Below, piece by piece: positions 1 through 9,101 of a stretch of DNA of 64,000 nucleotides (the stretch's first letter is position 1; each line of letters starts with the position of its first letter). The notes under the pieces are model-generated. The model saw only the letters and a program-made list of their open reading frames with translations. It did not search any database and was not told the origin of the DNA. The position numbers and the translations under genes are program-made. Source of the stretch: Syntrophotalea carbinolica DSM 2380 (GTDB lineage Bacteria; Desulfobacterota; Desulfuromonadia; Desulfuromonadales; Syntrophotaleaceae); assembly GCF_000012885.1 (NCBI RefSeq), contig NC_007498.2, positions 1,860,001-1,924,000 of the forward strand, read 5' to 3'.

Positions 1-320
1 CTTAAAAGGGGCTTTTTTCATAAGGGTCTCTGACCTGCCTCCGGCTAATAGGTTATTGTAGGAGAGAACTCTGTCTGGGACTGTTCAAAAGGGAAATATT
101 CGAAAATTGATTAAATATCAGGCAGTAAATTAGATTTAAATAGTTATTTGAGACAAACAATGCATTGAATATTGAACATTCATTTTATTTTGAGGCTATT
201 GTACAATAATTTTTCATCGAGATAAAGGTCATGTTAGAGCTATTATCGCCGTTGCAGATTTCCAAAAACGGTTGCCGGTCATAAAACTCCTTCCTCCCTA
301 ATGTTTTCAAATCCCTCAAA
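1..320. other. Gene-free left edge
   Basis: No coding region is convincing here. The first bases (a GGGGC block followed by a run of T) look like the 3' half of a rho-independent terminator cut by the window edge. The remainder is AT-rich, and no promoter or repeat can be assigned. Confidence 0.4.
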
Positions 321-352
321 AAGAAAAAGCCCGACCAATGGCCGGGCTTTTC
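321..352 (-). terminator. Terminator after the iron alcohol dehydrogenase
   Basis: An AAAGCCCG arm and a CGGGCTTT arm flank a short interrupted stem (ACC aat GGC). A-rich sequence lies on one side and T-rich on the other, so the hairpin could stop transcription in both directions. It lies about 25 bp past the stop codon of the minus-strand dehydrogenase. Confidence 0.75.
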
Positions 353-376
353 ATTTTCCTGTAGGAAGTCGCTTAA

Positions 377-1549
377 TTACATAGCGGCCTTATAGATGTC
401 GATGACCTGGTCCAGCGTAGCAGTACGCGGATTGGTCAGCATACAGGCATCTTTCTGTGCATTTTCTGCCATGGTCTTAAGGTCTTCTTCTTTGACATTC
501 AGCTCGGTCAGGCCGGCCGGGATGCCGATGGAAGCGGACAGTTCGCGAATGGCTTCGATGCCGGCGGCAGCAGCTTCGGTGACACTCAGACCCTCGGTGG
601 GTACGCCCATGAAGTCGGCGATGTCAGCGAAGCGATCCGGGCAGGCGATCATGTTGTAGTCGCAAACGGCCGGCAACAGGATGGCGTTGCAGACACCGTG
701 AGGCAGGTTGTAGAAACCGCCGAGCTGGTGAGCCATGGCGTGTACGTAGCCGAGAGAGGCGTTGTTGAACGCCATGCCGGCCAGGTACTGTGCGTAACAC
801 ATGGCATCGCGAGCGGCGATGTTGGCGCCCAGGGCAACGGCAGGACGCAACCACTCGGCGATCAGACGGATGGCTTTTTCGGCGCAAGCGTCGGTGATCG
901 GAGTAGCGATGGTGGAAACATAGGCTTCCACGGCGTGGGTCAGGGCGTCCATGCCGGTGGCTGCGGTCAGTGCGGGGGGCTTGCCCAGCATCAGAACGGG
1001 GTCGTCAACAGCGATCAGCGGAGTGCAGCGCCAGTCGACGATAGCCATTTTAACATGGGTTTCGAGGTTGGTGATGATGCAGAAGCGGGTCATTTCGGAA
1101 GCGGTACCCGCGGTGGTGTTGATCGCGATCAGGGGGGTCATGGGAACGGTGGATTTGTTCACACCCTCATAGTCGCGGATGTTGCCGCCGCCGGCAGTAA
1201 CCAGGCCAATACCTTTGGCGCAGTCATGGGAAGAACCGCCGCCCAGGGAAACGATGAAGTCACAGCCTTCGTCTTCGTAGACTTTTACGCCGTCGTGAAC
1301 GTTTTTGTCGGTGGGGTTAGGCTCAGCACCGGGGTAAATGACAACCTCAACACCAGCATCTTTGATGTAGCCGGCGATAGTGTCGGCTACACCCATCTTC
1401 ATCAGGCCGGCATCGGTAACGAGGAGAGCTTTTTTAGCGCCGAGTTCATTGGCTTTAGGGCCAACTTCCTTGGCGCAACCAGGACCCATCAGGGTAACGC
1501 TGGGGATGAAAAAGCCGTAGGTAGTTTCTGCGAGATTTACCACTGCCAT
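377..1549 (-). CDS. Iron-containing alcohol dehydrogenase
   Basis: A cytoplasmic group III alcohol dehydrogenase interconverting a primary alcohol and an aldehyde with NAD(H). At 390 residues it has the usual family length. Seen in the sequence: the nucleotide-binding GGGSSHD segment (about 103-109), TTAGTASE (about 145-152), and the metal ligands Asp201, His205, His270 and His284 in the contexts TGMDALTHAVE, YVHAMAH and NLPHGVCN. The start is supported by AGGAGG 7 bp upstream. It is monocistronic, ends in a strong hairpin, and its upstream side is occupied by a transposase remnant. In a fermentative anaerobe this enzyme typically oxidises or forms ethanol and related diol products, but the substrate cannot be read from sequence. 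Fold and class are secure. Confidence 0.95.
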   Translation of the reverse strand: MAVVNLAETTYGFFIPSVTLMGPGCAKEVGPKANELGAKKALLVTDAGLMKMGVADTIAGYIKDAGVEVVIYPGAEPNPTDKNVHDGVKVYEDEGCDFIVSLGGGSSHDCAKGIGLVTAGGGNIRDYEGVNKSTVPMTPLIAINTTAGTASEMTRFCIITNLETHVKMAIVDWRCTPLIAVDDPVLMLGKPPALTAATGMDALTHAVEAYVSTIATPITDACAEKAIRLIAEWLRPAVALGANIAARDAMCYAQYLAGMAFNNASLGYVHAMAHQLGGFYNLPHGVCNAILLPAVCDYNMIACPDRFADIADFMGVPTEGLSVTEAAAAGIEAIRELSASIGIPAGLTELNVKEEDLKTMAENAQKDACMLTNPRTATLDQVIDIYKAAM

Positions 1550-1560
1550 TTTGAATCCTC

Positions 1561-1779
1561 CTAATCGAGCGTTGAGGATGAAGGAACCCTATTTATCTTC
1601 TGCGAGGTAGACCGTGGCCCTTCATCCAAAAGAGTGAATTCTCCTAGTGGATCATTAAAAAGATAAAATACTTGTGCCGTTTCTCCGGACAACTCAAAGC
1701 TCACAGGCGTTATGTAGCCCAGGGAACGTCGGCGCAAAGTGGATCGGTTCGTATCGTTTGTTGGCATGAACTGATCCAT
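1561..1779 (-). pseudogene. IS3-family transposase C-terminal remnant
   Basis: A 72-codon frame whose early part (RRRSLGYITPVSFE) resembles the conserved C-terminus of IS3-family transposases, usually R-R-H-S-x-L-G-Y-x-S-P-x-x-F-E. The catalytic DDE core is absent, and about 40 unrelated residues follow the motif, so this is a decayed scrap and not an active element. No terminal inverted repeats were found. It lies directly upstream of the alcohol dehydrogenase and may have contributed to that gene's present promoter region. The identification rests on one short motif. Confidence 0.35.
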
Positions 1780-2205
1780 CTTCTATCATTGGCAACTTTA
1801 CATGTCAAGCCTTTAGATAAAAAAATATTCTTTTAAAATCTGCCACCTTTTTACGCGTATCACGAATCCCGTTTAGTGCGGTGGTTGTGAAAAATCGGTG
1901 ATCTGATGCTGCTTAAAATGTGCGGAAGAGATCTATCGATGACTCATGGAATTGACTATAAGGCTTTGTTTTTAGGTGGATAACAAGTAATAGCTAAAGT
2001 GGCTTGTAAAGAGTTACTTATTAGTTCTGATGCTTTATCCAAATAAGGACGAATCCCAACATATGCGGAGACGTTGGGGGCAGGTATGAATTGGGATGTT
2101 TGGTAAATCATGCAATCTTGGCTCTGTACCTTTAAATGGGTACCACAGGGAAAAGACGGCGGCTTCACTATCAAAAGTCTGTCTGTCCTATGTCCCCCTC
2201 TTTCA
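1780..2205. other. Gene-free stretch, possibly degraded mobile DNA
   Basis: No gene is convincing. A 72-codon minus-strand frame (1956-2174) has no recognisable domain and no good ribosome binding site. A TTGACA-like hexamer on the minus strand (1803-1808) followed 17 bp later by a weak TAGAAG could be a promoter reading toward the dehydrogenase. That is a guess. Confidence 0.3.
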
Positions 2206-2251
2206 AGTCACCAAAAGCCCCTGGCCAGATGAAAGGGGGCTTTTGGTGACT
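2206..2251. terminator. Large perfect hairpin after copA-cueR
   Basis: A 16-bp perfect inverted repeat (AGTCACCAAAAGCCCC at 2206-2221 and its complement at 2236-2251) around a 14-base loop. It lies about 60 bp beyond the cueR stop codon. The A4/T4 tracts are inside the stem, so it is not a classical U-tract terminator. It could end transcription or protect the mRNA 3' end. Confidence 0.5.
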
Positions 2252-2309
2252 GATGGATGGTGATATTGGGGGATACGAGAAGTCCGCCTTTTTGACCGAA
2301 TCTGCCTAC

Positions 2310-2723
2310 TCAGCTTTTGTTCTCTGCCAGGTCGTCGAGGATCGGACATTCCGGTCGGCTGTTGCCATGACAGCGATCCGCTAGTTGCTGCAGCGTTCGT
2401 TTGAGGGCTTCCATCTCGGCTATCTTCTTTTCAAGTTCGGCGATCTGCTGGAGTGCGATTTTTTTTACATCGCTGCTCGAACGTTCATGGTTGCGCCATA
2501 AGGCAAGGAGATCGCGAATACGCGAAACGGGGAAGCCAAGAGCGCGGCCGCGTCGGATGAACTTGAGGTTATGGACCTCCTCTGCCGAGTAAGCCCGGTA
2601 CCCGTTGGGCGCCCTGGAAACCGGGGCCAAAAGCCCGATGTCCTCATAGTACCGGATCATCTTGGCCGGGACCCCGGAGGCACGAGAGGCCTTGCCTATG
2701 GTGAATGTGCCTTTCTCATCCAT
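2310..2723 (-). CDS. cueR: CueR-like MerR-family copper regulator
   Basis: A cytoplasmic metal-sensing activator of copper efflux. It is 137 residues long. An N-terminal winged helix of MerR type contains [12 protein letters not shown] (about 21-32) and NGYRAY (about 40-45), followed by a long dimerisation helix (about 80-115). The C-terminal metal loop has Cys118 and Cys126 seven residues apart, followed by P-I-L, which matches the Cu(I) loop of CueR (Cys112/Cys120) and not the loops of Hg or Zn sensors. The reading frame overlaps the end of copA by 8 bp, so the two are translationally coupled. A MerR-type operator lies in front of copA, which this protein probably controls. Confidence 0.9.
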   Translation of the reverse strand: MDEKGTFTIGKASRASGVPAKMIRYYEDIGLLAPVSRAPNGYRAYSAEEVHNLKFIRRGRALGFPVSRIRDLLALWRNHERSSSDVKKIALQQIAELEKKIAEMEALKRTLQQLADRCHGNSRPECPILDDLAENKS

Positions 2724-5220
2724 GACCCGCCTCCTGCCGGATTTCTGCTCTCATCGGTGGCCGGAATCGCCGCAGCCGAAGGGCATTGCCGAGCACGCAG
2801 ATACTCGATGCCGCCATTGCGATGGCGGCGATCACCGGGGAGAGCAGAACGCCGAAGGCGGGATAGAGTGCCCCGGCGGCAATCGGGATCAGGGCGCTGT
2901 TGTAGGCGAAGGCCCAGAAAAGATTCTGCTTTATATTGCGGATTGTCGCCCGGGAGAGGGCGATGGCGTTCGGCACGTTGCGAAGGTCCCCCGACATGAG
3001 GACGACTTCGGCCGATTCCATGGCGATGTCGGTGCCCGTCCCGATGGCGATCCCGACATCGGCCTGGGCCAGCGCCGGAGCATCGTTGATCCCGTCCCCA
3101 ACGAAGACGATCTTGCGCCCTTCCTTCTGTAAGCCCTTGACCGCCTCCACCTTGCCGTCGGGAAGCACCTCGGCGACGACTTCGTCGATCCCCAGGCGCC
3201 TGGCGATCGCTTCCGCCGTCCGGCGATTGTCGCCGGTGATCATCGCCACCCGAAGCCCCGCCCGGTGCAGAGCTTCGATAGCCGCCGCCGTCGAATCCTT
3301 GATCGGATCGGCTACCGCCAGCACGGCGGCGAGGCGGTCGTCTACGGCGGCGTACAGCGGAGTTTTCCCTTCATCTCCCAGCTGTTCCGCGGTTTGACCG
3401 AAAGACCGCAGGTCGATGCCTAGTTGCTTCATGTAGCGGTCGGCGCCGATTTCGATCCGCCTGCCTTCGACCCGGGCGGAGAGGCCGAGGCCAGGATGCG
3501 CCTTGAAGTTCTGCGCCTCGGCAAGGGGAAGACCATGGTCCTTCGCGCCTTTCACCATAGCCTCAGCGATGGGATGCTCGGAGAGCCTCTCCGCCGAGGC
3601 GATCAGGCGAAGCACTTCGCCCGACTCCCATCCCTCGGCCGCTGCGAAGTTCGTAAGCTCCGGCCGGCCCCGGGTCAGGGTGCCTGTTTTATCCATGGCG
3701 ATGACCTCGGCGTCGCGCATCGTCTGCAGCGCCTCCCCCCTGCGAAAAAGTATGCCCATGTCGGCGCCCCTGCCTGTGCCCACCATGATAGAGGTGGGGG
3801 TGGCGAGACCCATCGCACACGGACAGGCGATGATCAGGACGGCGACGGCGTTGACCAGGGCGTAGGTCAGCGCCGGAGCGGGGCCGAGCAAAAGCCAGGT
3901 TCCGAAGGTGACCAGCGCCGCGGCGATGATGGCTGGCACGAACCAGGTGGTCACCCGGTCGGCGAGGGCCTGAATCGGCAGTTTCGATCCCTGCGCCTGC
4001 TCGACCATCCGGACAATCTGCGACAGCAACATATCCGCCCCGACCTTTGTCGCGCGGAAGGTGAAGCTGCCCGTCTTGTTAATGGTGGCGCCGACCACCG
4101 CGGCGCCCTTTTCCTTGAGGCTCGGGATGGGCTCGCCGGAAACCATCGACTCATCGACATACGATTCCCCGTCAAGGATCTCTCCATCCACCGGGATTTT
4201 TTCGCCGGGGCGAACCAACACCGTATCCCCCACGCAAACCTTTTCGACGGCGATCTCCATTTCCTCGCCGCCGCGGACCACCCGAGCGGTTTTTGCTTGC
4301 AGGCACATGAGGCGCTTGATCGCCTCGCTGGTGCGCCCTCTTGCGATCGCTTCCATATAGCGGCCGAACAGGATCAGGGTAATGATGACGGCCGCCGCTT
4401 CGAAATAGACATGTACCGTTCCTGCCGGAAGGGCGGCTGGAAAGAAGGTAGCCACCACCGAATAACCCCAGGCCGCCGAGGCTCCGAGCATGACCAGGGT
4501 GTTCATGTCGGGAGCGCCCCGCTGAAGGGCCGGCCACCCCTTGCTGTAGAAACGCCGGCCGGGTCCCAACTGCACCATGGTGGCCAGGACGAAAAAGAGA
4601 TAGAAGAGGTTGGAGCGGCCGATGGTGTCCATCAGCCAGTAATGTAGACCCGGGACGAAATGGGAGCCCATTTCGAGAATGAACAGCGGGGCGGTGAACA
4701 TTGCTGCAACAATGGCCGCGCGCTTCAGGGTGCCAACCTCGCGTTCATGGGTCTCCCGCTCGCGGTCGACCCGATCCGGGGACTTGCCGATTTCTTCAGC
4801 GCTGAAACCGAGTGTCCTGACGGCCTCGATGAATGTCGCGGAGGGTGTCGTGGCGAAAAGGGTGTTCACCGTCGCAATCTTGGTGGCCATATTGACAGTA
4901 GCTTCCAGGACACCAGGGACGGTCTTGAGAGCCCGTTCCACGCGGCCGGCGCAAGAGGCGCAGCTCATGCCGTCGATTCCCAGTTGGACCGTATGCAGGA
5001 CAGGCTCGTAACCGGCCGCACGGATCGCTTTTATAACGGCGGCGACATTCGCCGGATTTTCGGATAACTCAAACTTGGCGCGCTGCATGGCAAGGTTCAC
5101 GGTAACGTTCAGCACCCCGGGCACACTCCGGATGGCCTTTTCAACTTGTCCGACACAGGATGCGCAGTTCATCCCCCTAATCCCTAATTCTCTTGCTTTC
5201 ATTCTTTTTGTGGTCGACAT
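2716..5220 (-). CDS. copA: Copper-exporting P1B-type ATPase
   Basis: Pumps Cu(I) out of the cytoplasm using ATP. It is 834 residues from the chosen start. Two N-terminal heavy-metal-associated domains carry GMNCASC (16-22) and GMSCASC (84-90). The membrane core holds the transport motif CPC (466-468), the phosphorylation site D510-KTGT, the SEHP motif of P1B pumps, and GDGINDAP near the C-terminus. The ATG at 5220 is preferred over an in-frame ATG 75 bp upstream because AAAGGAGAA precedes it and because the upstream stretch is the MerR-type promoter itself. It is followed by cueR with an overlap. Confidence 0.95.
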   Translation of the reverse strand: MSTTKRMKARELGIRGMNCASCVGQVEKAIRSVPGVLNVTVNLAMQRAKFELSENPANVAAVIKAIRAAGYEPVLHTVQLGIDGMSCASCAGRVERALKTVPGVLEATVNMATKIATVNTLFATTPSATFIEAVRTLGFSAEEIGKSPDRVDRERETHEREVGTLKRAAIVAAMFTAPLFILEMGSHFVPGLHYWLMDTIGRSNLFYLFFVLATMVQLGPGRRFYSKGWPALQRGAPDMNTLVMLGASAAWGYSVVATFFPAALPAGTVHVYFEAAAVIITLILFGRYMEAIARGRTSEAIKRLMCLQAKTARVVRGGEEMEIAVEKVCVGDTVLVRPGEKIPVDGEILDGESYVDESMVSGEPIPSLKEKGAAVVGATINKTGSFTFRATKVGADMLLSQIVRMVEQAQGSKLPIQALADRVTTWFVPAIIAAALVTFGTWLLLGPAPALTYALVNAVAVLIIACPCAMGLATPTSIMVGTGRGADMGILFRRGEALQTMRDAEVIAMDKTGTLTRGRPELTNFAAAEGWESGEVLRLIASAERLSEHPIAEAMVKGAKDHGLPLAEAQNFKAHPGLGLSARVEGRRIEIGADRYMKQLGIDLRSFGQTAEQLGDEGKTPLYAAVDDRLAAVLAVADPIKDSTAAAIEALHRAGLRVAMITGDNRRTAEAIARRLGIDEVVAEVLPDGKVEAVKGLQKEGRKIVFVGDGINDAPALAQADVGIAIGTGTDIAMESAEVVLMSGDLRNVPNAIALSRATIRNIKQNLFWAFAYNSALIPIAAGALYPAFGVLLSPVIAAIAMAASSICVLGNALRLRRFRPPMRAEIRQEAGHG

Positions 5221-5251
5221 GGCTTCTCCTTTCTCATGCAAGTCTGGAAGA

Positions 5252-5282
5252 AGGGTAAACCTTCCCATTGTTGGAAGGTCAA
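5252..5282 (-). promoter_or_regulatory. CueR/MerR-type promoter of copA
   Basis: The -35 hexamer TTGACC and -10 TACCCT are separated by 19 bp, the over-long spacer typical of MerR-family targets. The spacer contains the dyad ACCTTCC-N6-GGAAGGT, the classic CueR box. It lies about 30 bp upstream of the copA start. Confidence 0.88.
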
Positions 5283-5432
5283 GGAGAAAGTTCACTGGCT
5301 TGCCTGATGGGCTGTCATATCTGACAAGTAGTGAATTGACAATTCTGCCTTTTCTAAATCAATGTTGCAATTCAGATTGCAGATGTCTTCGATGTACACA
5401 AAAATCTGGCCCTGGACTTGGGCTCTAACAGG

Positions 5433-6359
5433 TTATTTTTGAATTGCTTTGCGGGAGGCACACTCACTTCCTTGAACTTCATTGAGCAGAAGCATATCAA
5501 GAAAAGATTGTAGAAGCTTCGTACGGTAACCGTCGTCTCGCAGGAGGATGGTCAGAGATCGTGTAAGGTTAAGGTGCGTCGATATTTCAACCAGCCATCC
5601 ATTTTCCAACTCTCGCTGAACGGCAAGTCGCGACAGGCAACTGATCCCCAAACCAGCTTCAACAGCCTTCTTGATAGCTTCCGTATGCCCTAATTCCAGA
5701 TCGATATTAATGCTGCCGCCAAATTCTGCAAGGGCGGCTTCAAAAACTTCTCTTGTTCCCGATCCCGGTTCGCGCATTATCCAGTTGGCTTTTTCAAGCA
5801 TGTCGGCAGTTACCGAATTTATCTTGGTTATAGGATGTTCCCGGCCCGCGATGACCACCAACTCGTCATTTCGCCATGGGATAGCTTTAAGAAGGGGGGC
5901 ATGGGAGGGTCCTTCAATCAGTCCCAGATCAATGTCCCCTCGATCGAGAGAAACCTCGATCTGGTGCGTATTCCCCACCTGGAGAGAAGCCTTGGCATCG
6001 GTATAGAGACACGAATATCTGGCAATTAGGGAAGGCAGCAGATAATTGCCGATAGTAGTGCTGGCTCCGATTCTCAAAAGTCCCCTCGGCTGACGCTCTG
6101 ATTCCGCCAGCAGGTTTTCAAAGCGGGCGACTCTTCGCAAAATTTCCTGCGCCGGTTCTAATAGCAACCGGCCACGGTCATTGAGAATCAGCCGACGTCC
6201 CTGGCGAATAAACAATTGCCCGCCGGCATTTTCTTCCAACTCCTTGAGGGCCATGCTGATTGCCGGCTGACTCATTAGCAGTAACTCACCAGACTTTGTA
6301 GCCTGTCCTGTTTCGGCAACTTTGGTGAAAACAGCCAGTTTGCGCAACGTAATACTCAT
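5433..6359 (-). CDS. LysR-family transcriptional regulator
   Basis: It is 308 residues with an N-terminal winged helix-turn-helix (about 1-60, with QPAISMALKELEE) and a periplasmic-binding-like effector domain (about 90-295, with RIGASTTIGNYLLPSLI and EPGSGTREVFE). The EPGSGTR segment and overall character resemble CysB/CbbR-like regulators such as YeiE. It is divergently transcribed from a YeiH-family membrane protein, with a 100-bp shared upstream region carrying a perfect ATATAAG dyad. The arrangement suggests it controls that neighbour and itself. The effector is unknown. Confidence 0.9.
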   Translation of the reverse strand: MSITLRKLAVFTKVAETGQATKSGELLLMSQPAISMALKELEENAGGQLFIRQGRRLILNDRGRLLLEPAQEILRRVARFENLLAESERQPRGLLRIGASTTIGNYLLPSLIARYSCLYTDAKASLQVGNTHQIEVSLDRGDIDLGLIEGPSHAPLLKAIPWRNDELVVIAGREHPITKINSVTADMLEKANWIMREPGSGTREVFEAALAEFGGSINIDLELGHTEAIKKAVEAGLGISCLSRLAVQRELENGWLVEISTHLNLTRSLTILLRDDGYRTKLLQSFLDMLLLNEVQGSECASRKAIQK

Positions 6360-6361
6360 AG

Positions 6362-6380
6362 ATATAAGTGTTCCTTATAT
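6362..6380. promoter_or_regulatory. Probable LysR operator
   Basis: A perfect dyad, ATATAAG-N5-CTTATAT, begins 3 bp upstream of the lysR start and about 80 bp before the divergent yeiH start. Dyads of this ATAAG/CTTAT type are common LysR-family recognition sites. The assignment is by position and symmetry. Confidence 0.5.
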
Positions 6381-6459
6381 ATAGTGTAAGAATTATTTAG
6401 TTTTAATTATATACATGCTCTGTTATTTTCCAAACAAAAATTTGAAAGGAGAAAATCAC

Positions 6460-7392
6460 ATGATAGAACAACTCGGGAGAAAGAGCCTGTTTCTGGTTTT
6501 GTTGGGTTTGTGCGCTGTTCCCTTTGTCACGACGACGGAGGGTTTGGTGGCCGGCATTCTTTTCAGTATTTTTCTCGGCAACCCATGGGCTGTTGAATCT
6601 TCTGCCTGGAGCAAAAAACTGCTTCAGATATCCGTGGTGGGGCTCGGCTTCGGATCGGGGATAGGAGAGGTCTGGAGCGTCGGCAGGGCCTCGGTTGTCT
6701 ATACCATGGTCGGCATAACTCTCACTCTTGTTTTAGGTAAATTGCTACGAAAAATTTTCCCATCCAGTCCCAAAACCGCCGCTCTTATCGCTTTCGGTAC
6801 CGCCATCTGTGGCGGCAGCGCCATAGCCGCCATGGCGCCCGTTCTAAAGTCGGAGGACGATGAAACGGCCATAGCTCTGGCCACTGTATTTACCCTGAAT
6901 GCTGTTGCCTTGCTTCTCTTCCCGACGCTGGGACATTTGTTTGACTTGAGTCAGTATCAGTTTGGAGAATGGGCCGCTCTGGCGATTCATGACACCAGCA
7001 GTGTTGTCGGAGCTGCTGCGGCTTATGGCCCCGAAGCCCTGGCTGTCGGAACCACTGTCAAGCTGACCCGGGCTATGTGGATTGCACCGGTTGCCCTCGG
7101 AACAGCTTTGGTGCTCAAATCCGATAAAAGGGCCAAGATCCCGCTATTTATCATCGGCTTTGTTGCCGCATCCATGATTCATACCTTTATTCCACAATTC
7201 GCTTCCATATATGCGATGCTCGCCGGTGTTGCCAAGCAATGCCTGGTGCTTACCCTGTTTTTGATCGGTGCGGGTTTGAGTAAATCGTTGTTGAAAAAAG
7301 TCGGATTCGCTCCGATGGCTTTGGGGCTTACGCTCTGGTTTCTGGTCGGCAGCCTGACGTTGGGAGCCATACTGGCGGGATGGATTCATTGA
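6460..7392 (+). CDS. yeiH: YeiH/UPF0324 family inner-membrane protein (putative sulfate-exporter family)
   Basis: A polytopic membrane protein of 310 residues with about ten hydrophobic segments and conserved glycine-rich stretches such as GTAICGGSAIAAMAPV and HDTSSVVGAAAAYG, typical of the YeiH (UPF0324) family. Members are annotated as putative sulfate exporters and in some species are linked to sulfite or sulfoacetate metabolism. Transport has not been shown for this protein. The start at 6460 is chosen because AAAGGAG lies 8 bp upstream; an in-frame ATG 45 bp earlier lacks such a site. It is paired with a divergent LysR gene. Confidence 0.85.
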   Translation: MIEQLGRKSLFLVLLGLCAVPFVTTTEGLVAGILFSIFLGNPWAVESSAWSKKLLQISVVGLGFGSGIGEVWSVGRASVVYTMVGITLTLVLGKLLRKIFPSSPKTAALIAFGTAICGGSAIAAMAPVLKSEDDETAIALATVFTLNAVALLLFPTLGHLFDLSQYQFGEWAALAIHDTSSVVGAAAAYGPEALAVGTTVKLTRAMWIAPVALGTALVLKSDKRAKIPLFIIGFVAASMIHTFIPQFASIYAMLAGVAKQCLVLTLFLIGAGLSKSLLKKVGFAPMALGLTLWFLVGSLTLGAILAGWIH

Positions 7393-7466
7393 CTCGGAAA
7401 ACTCTATCCCACGTTTATCCGAAGATACTTTTCAAGACACAACCTCCATAAACCATAATGCTTTAT

Positions 7467-8894
7467 TCAAACTTTACAGTCCTTTACCGCTTTTCCGAGG
7501 AACTCAACCCCGTGTTCCACTCTATTTGACCAATAGGAAGCGTTTATGCGAAAGCAATGACGGAAGTTCTTTTTAAGGGTGAAAATCATTCCAGGAGCGA
7601 TGCTGATGCCATTTTGCAATGCTATCTCGTAGAGTTTGTATGTGTCATAACCTTCAGGTAACTCGACCCAGAGATTGTAACCTCCCCGGGGACGACTCGC
7701 TATTGTACCTCCTGGAAAATAAAGTCCGATGACTTCTATAACGCTATCTATTTGCTTGGCATAGGTCCGTCTGACCTTCCTCAGATAAGAATCATACCCA
7801 CCGTTCACCAGGAACTCGGCAATGGCAAGTTGGGTCGGCGATGCCGTCGCAATATTGGATAGAGATTTGCGCTGCATCAGTTTCTGCATAAATTTTCCCG
7901 GTGCTATCCAGCCAACCCTATACCCCGGGGCAAGGGTCTTGGAGAAAGAAGAGCAGTGTAGCACAAGGCCCTTTTGCTCATAGGCTTTCAAAGCGTTGGG
8001 GCGGGCTTTTCCGAATGCTAAATCTCCGTAAATATCATCCTCAATCAGGGGGATGTTATTTCTTTCAAGGAGGGAGACAAGCTCCTGTTTTTTTTCTTCG
8101 GGCATGAGGCTGCCCAGCGGGTTATTGAAATTTGCAATTACGATGCAGGCCGAAACGTGATTTTGCTTGATGGTATAACTGAGAACATCAAGGTTGATAC
8201 CTTCGGCTGGGCAGGATGGGATTTCCAATATTTTCAATCCCATCCATTGTATGAACTTGAGAAAAGCGGGATGAACGGGAGTTCCGATGGCTATTGTGTC
8301 TCCCTGTCGACACACACACTGAAGGGCGAGAGTGATTGCCTCTATGCACCCCGAAGTAATAATGATGTCGTCTGCTCCCAAGGAACATCCCGCGAGAAAG
8401 GAGCGTTTTGCAATCTGGGTGCGCAATCGGGGGATCCCTTGGACATCTGCATAGGAAATACTCTGGATTCCAAAGCGTTTTGATTCCGAAGCGAGCATCC
8501 TGGTGAGTTTTTCGATGGGTAACTTATCGGGATTGGGCATGCCGATGCCCAGAGGTAAGAGCATTTGATTGGAAATGGTGTTCATCACCTGTAGCGTTGT
8601 GTCCTCAAGAACAACCTGTTTCGGTTTCAGGTTTTCCCGTAGAAGGCCACCGGAGCGTTTAATCCCGTGGGATAAGGCTTGGGGCTTGACATAAAAACCG
8701 GATTGAGGGCGGGCTTCGATCAGCCCCATGTTTTCCAGTTGCGCATAGGCCGCCATGACGGTATTGGGACTGATTTTCATTTCTCTGCTGAGAACCCTTA
8801 TGGACGGTATCCGCTCACCCTGGCGAAATGTACCCTTTCCGATCATTTCCTGAATTTTCTTGCAGACAGCCTGGTATAGCAGCGTTTTGTCCAT
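7467..8894 (-). CDS. MocR-type GntR/aminotransferase regulator
   Basis: A 475-residue regulator that fuses an N-terminal GntR winged helix (about 5-72, with IPSIRVLSREMKISPNTVMAAY) to a fold-type I aminotransferase domain. The PLP-binding set is intact: Asn258 in NFNNPLG, Asp286, Tyr289, Lys319 in SSFSKT, and Arg326. MocR proteins use the aminotransferase-like part as a PLP/amine sensor, usually activating a divergent operon and repressing themselves. Here the divergent genes are a MoxR/VWA pair. The 207-bp shared region holds an array of ACAG/CTGT half-sites that recurs upstream of the hydrogenase 1 operon, which suggests a wider target set. Confidence 0.9.
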   Translation of the reverse strand: MDKTLLYQAVCKKIQEMIGKGTFRQGERIPSIRVLSREMKISPNTVMAAYAQLENMGLIEARPQSGFYVKPQALSHGIKRSGGLLRENLKPKQVVLEDTTLQVMNTISNQMLLPLGIGMPNPDKLPIEKLTRMLASESKRFGIQSISYADVQGIPRLRTQIAKRSFLAGCSLGADDIIITSGCIEAITLALQCVCRQGDTIAIGTPVHPAFLKFIQWMGLKILEIPSCPAEGINLDVLSYTIKQNHVSACIVIANFNNPLGSLMPEEKKQELVSLLERNNIPLIEDDIYGDLAFGKARPNALKAYEQKGLVLHCSSFSKTLAPGYRVGWIAPGKFMQKLMQRKSLSNIATASPTQLAIAEFLVNGGYDSYLRKVRRTYAKQIDSVIEVIGLYFPGGTIASRPRGGYNLWVELPEGYDTYKLYEIALQNGISIAPGMIFTLKKNFRHCFRINASYWSNRVEHGVEFLGKAVKDCKV

Positions 8895-8951
8895 ATTCTA
8901 CCCCCCGTGTATATCGTCCTACAGAATACCACTTCCCGTAATTTTTATGCA

Positions 8952-9040
8952 AAAACAGTTGGTCTAAAAAAAGACGATAACAGATGCCGTTTTTTGTAAC
9001 TGTTATCATCTTTTGGTGCAGAAACTGTGGCTGTCGGTTA
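8952..9040. promoter_or_regulatory. ACAG/CTGT operator array between mocR and moxR
   Basis: A 19-mer at 8952-8970, AACAG at 8979, AACTGTTATC at 8998, AAACTGT at 9020 and CTGTCGGTT at 9031. The GATAACAG/CTGTTATC parts form an inverted repeat (8976-9007). The same elements with nearly identical spacing lie at 11946-12033, upstream of the hydrogenase operon. The position between divergent genes fits a MocR binding region. Confidence 0.5.
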
Positions 9041-9101
9041 TCACGTAGAGAATTTATATTGATGCCACACCAACCTAAATACCGATGTAAGGGGAGAAGT
9101 T

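Noticed and set aside
1887-1904. TTGTGA-like Rex half-site upstream of the alcohol dehydrogenase
   Set aside because: The second half (TCACAA) is missing, so it does not fit the Rex consensus.
1956-2174. 72-codon minus-strand frame between the IS remnant and cueR
   Set aside because: No domain and no ribosome binding site; the surrounding DNA looks degraded.
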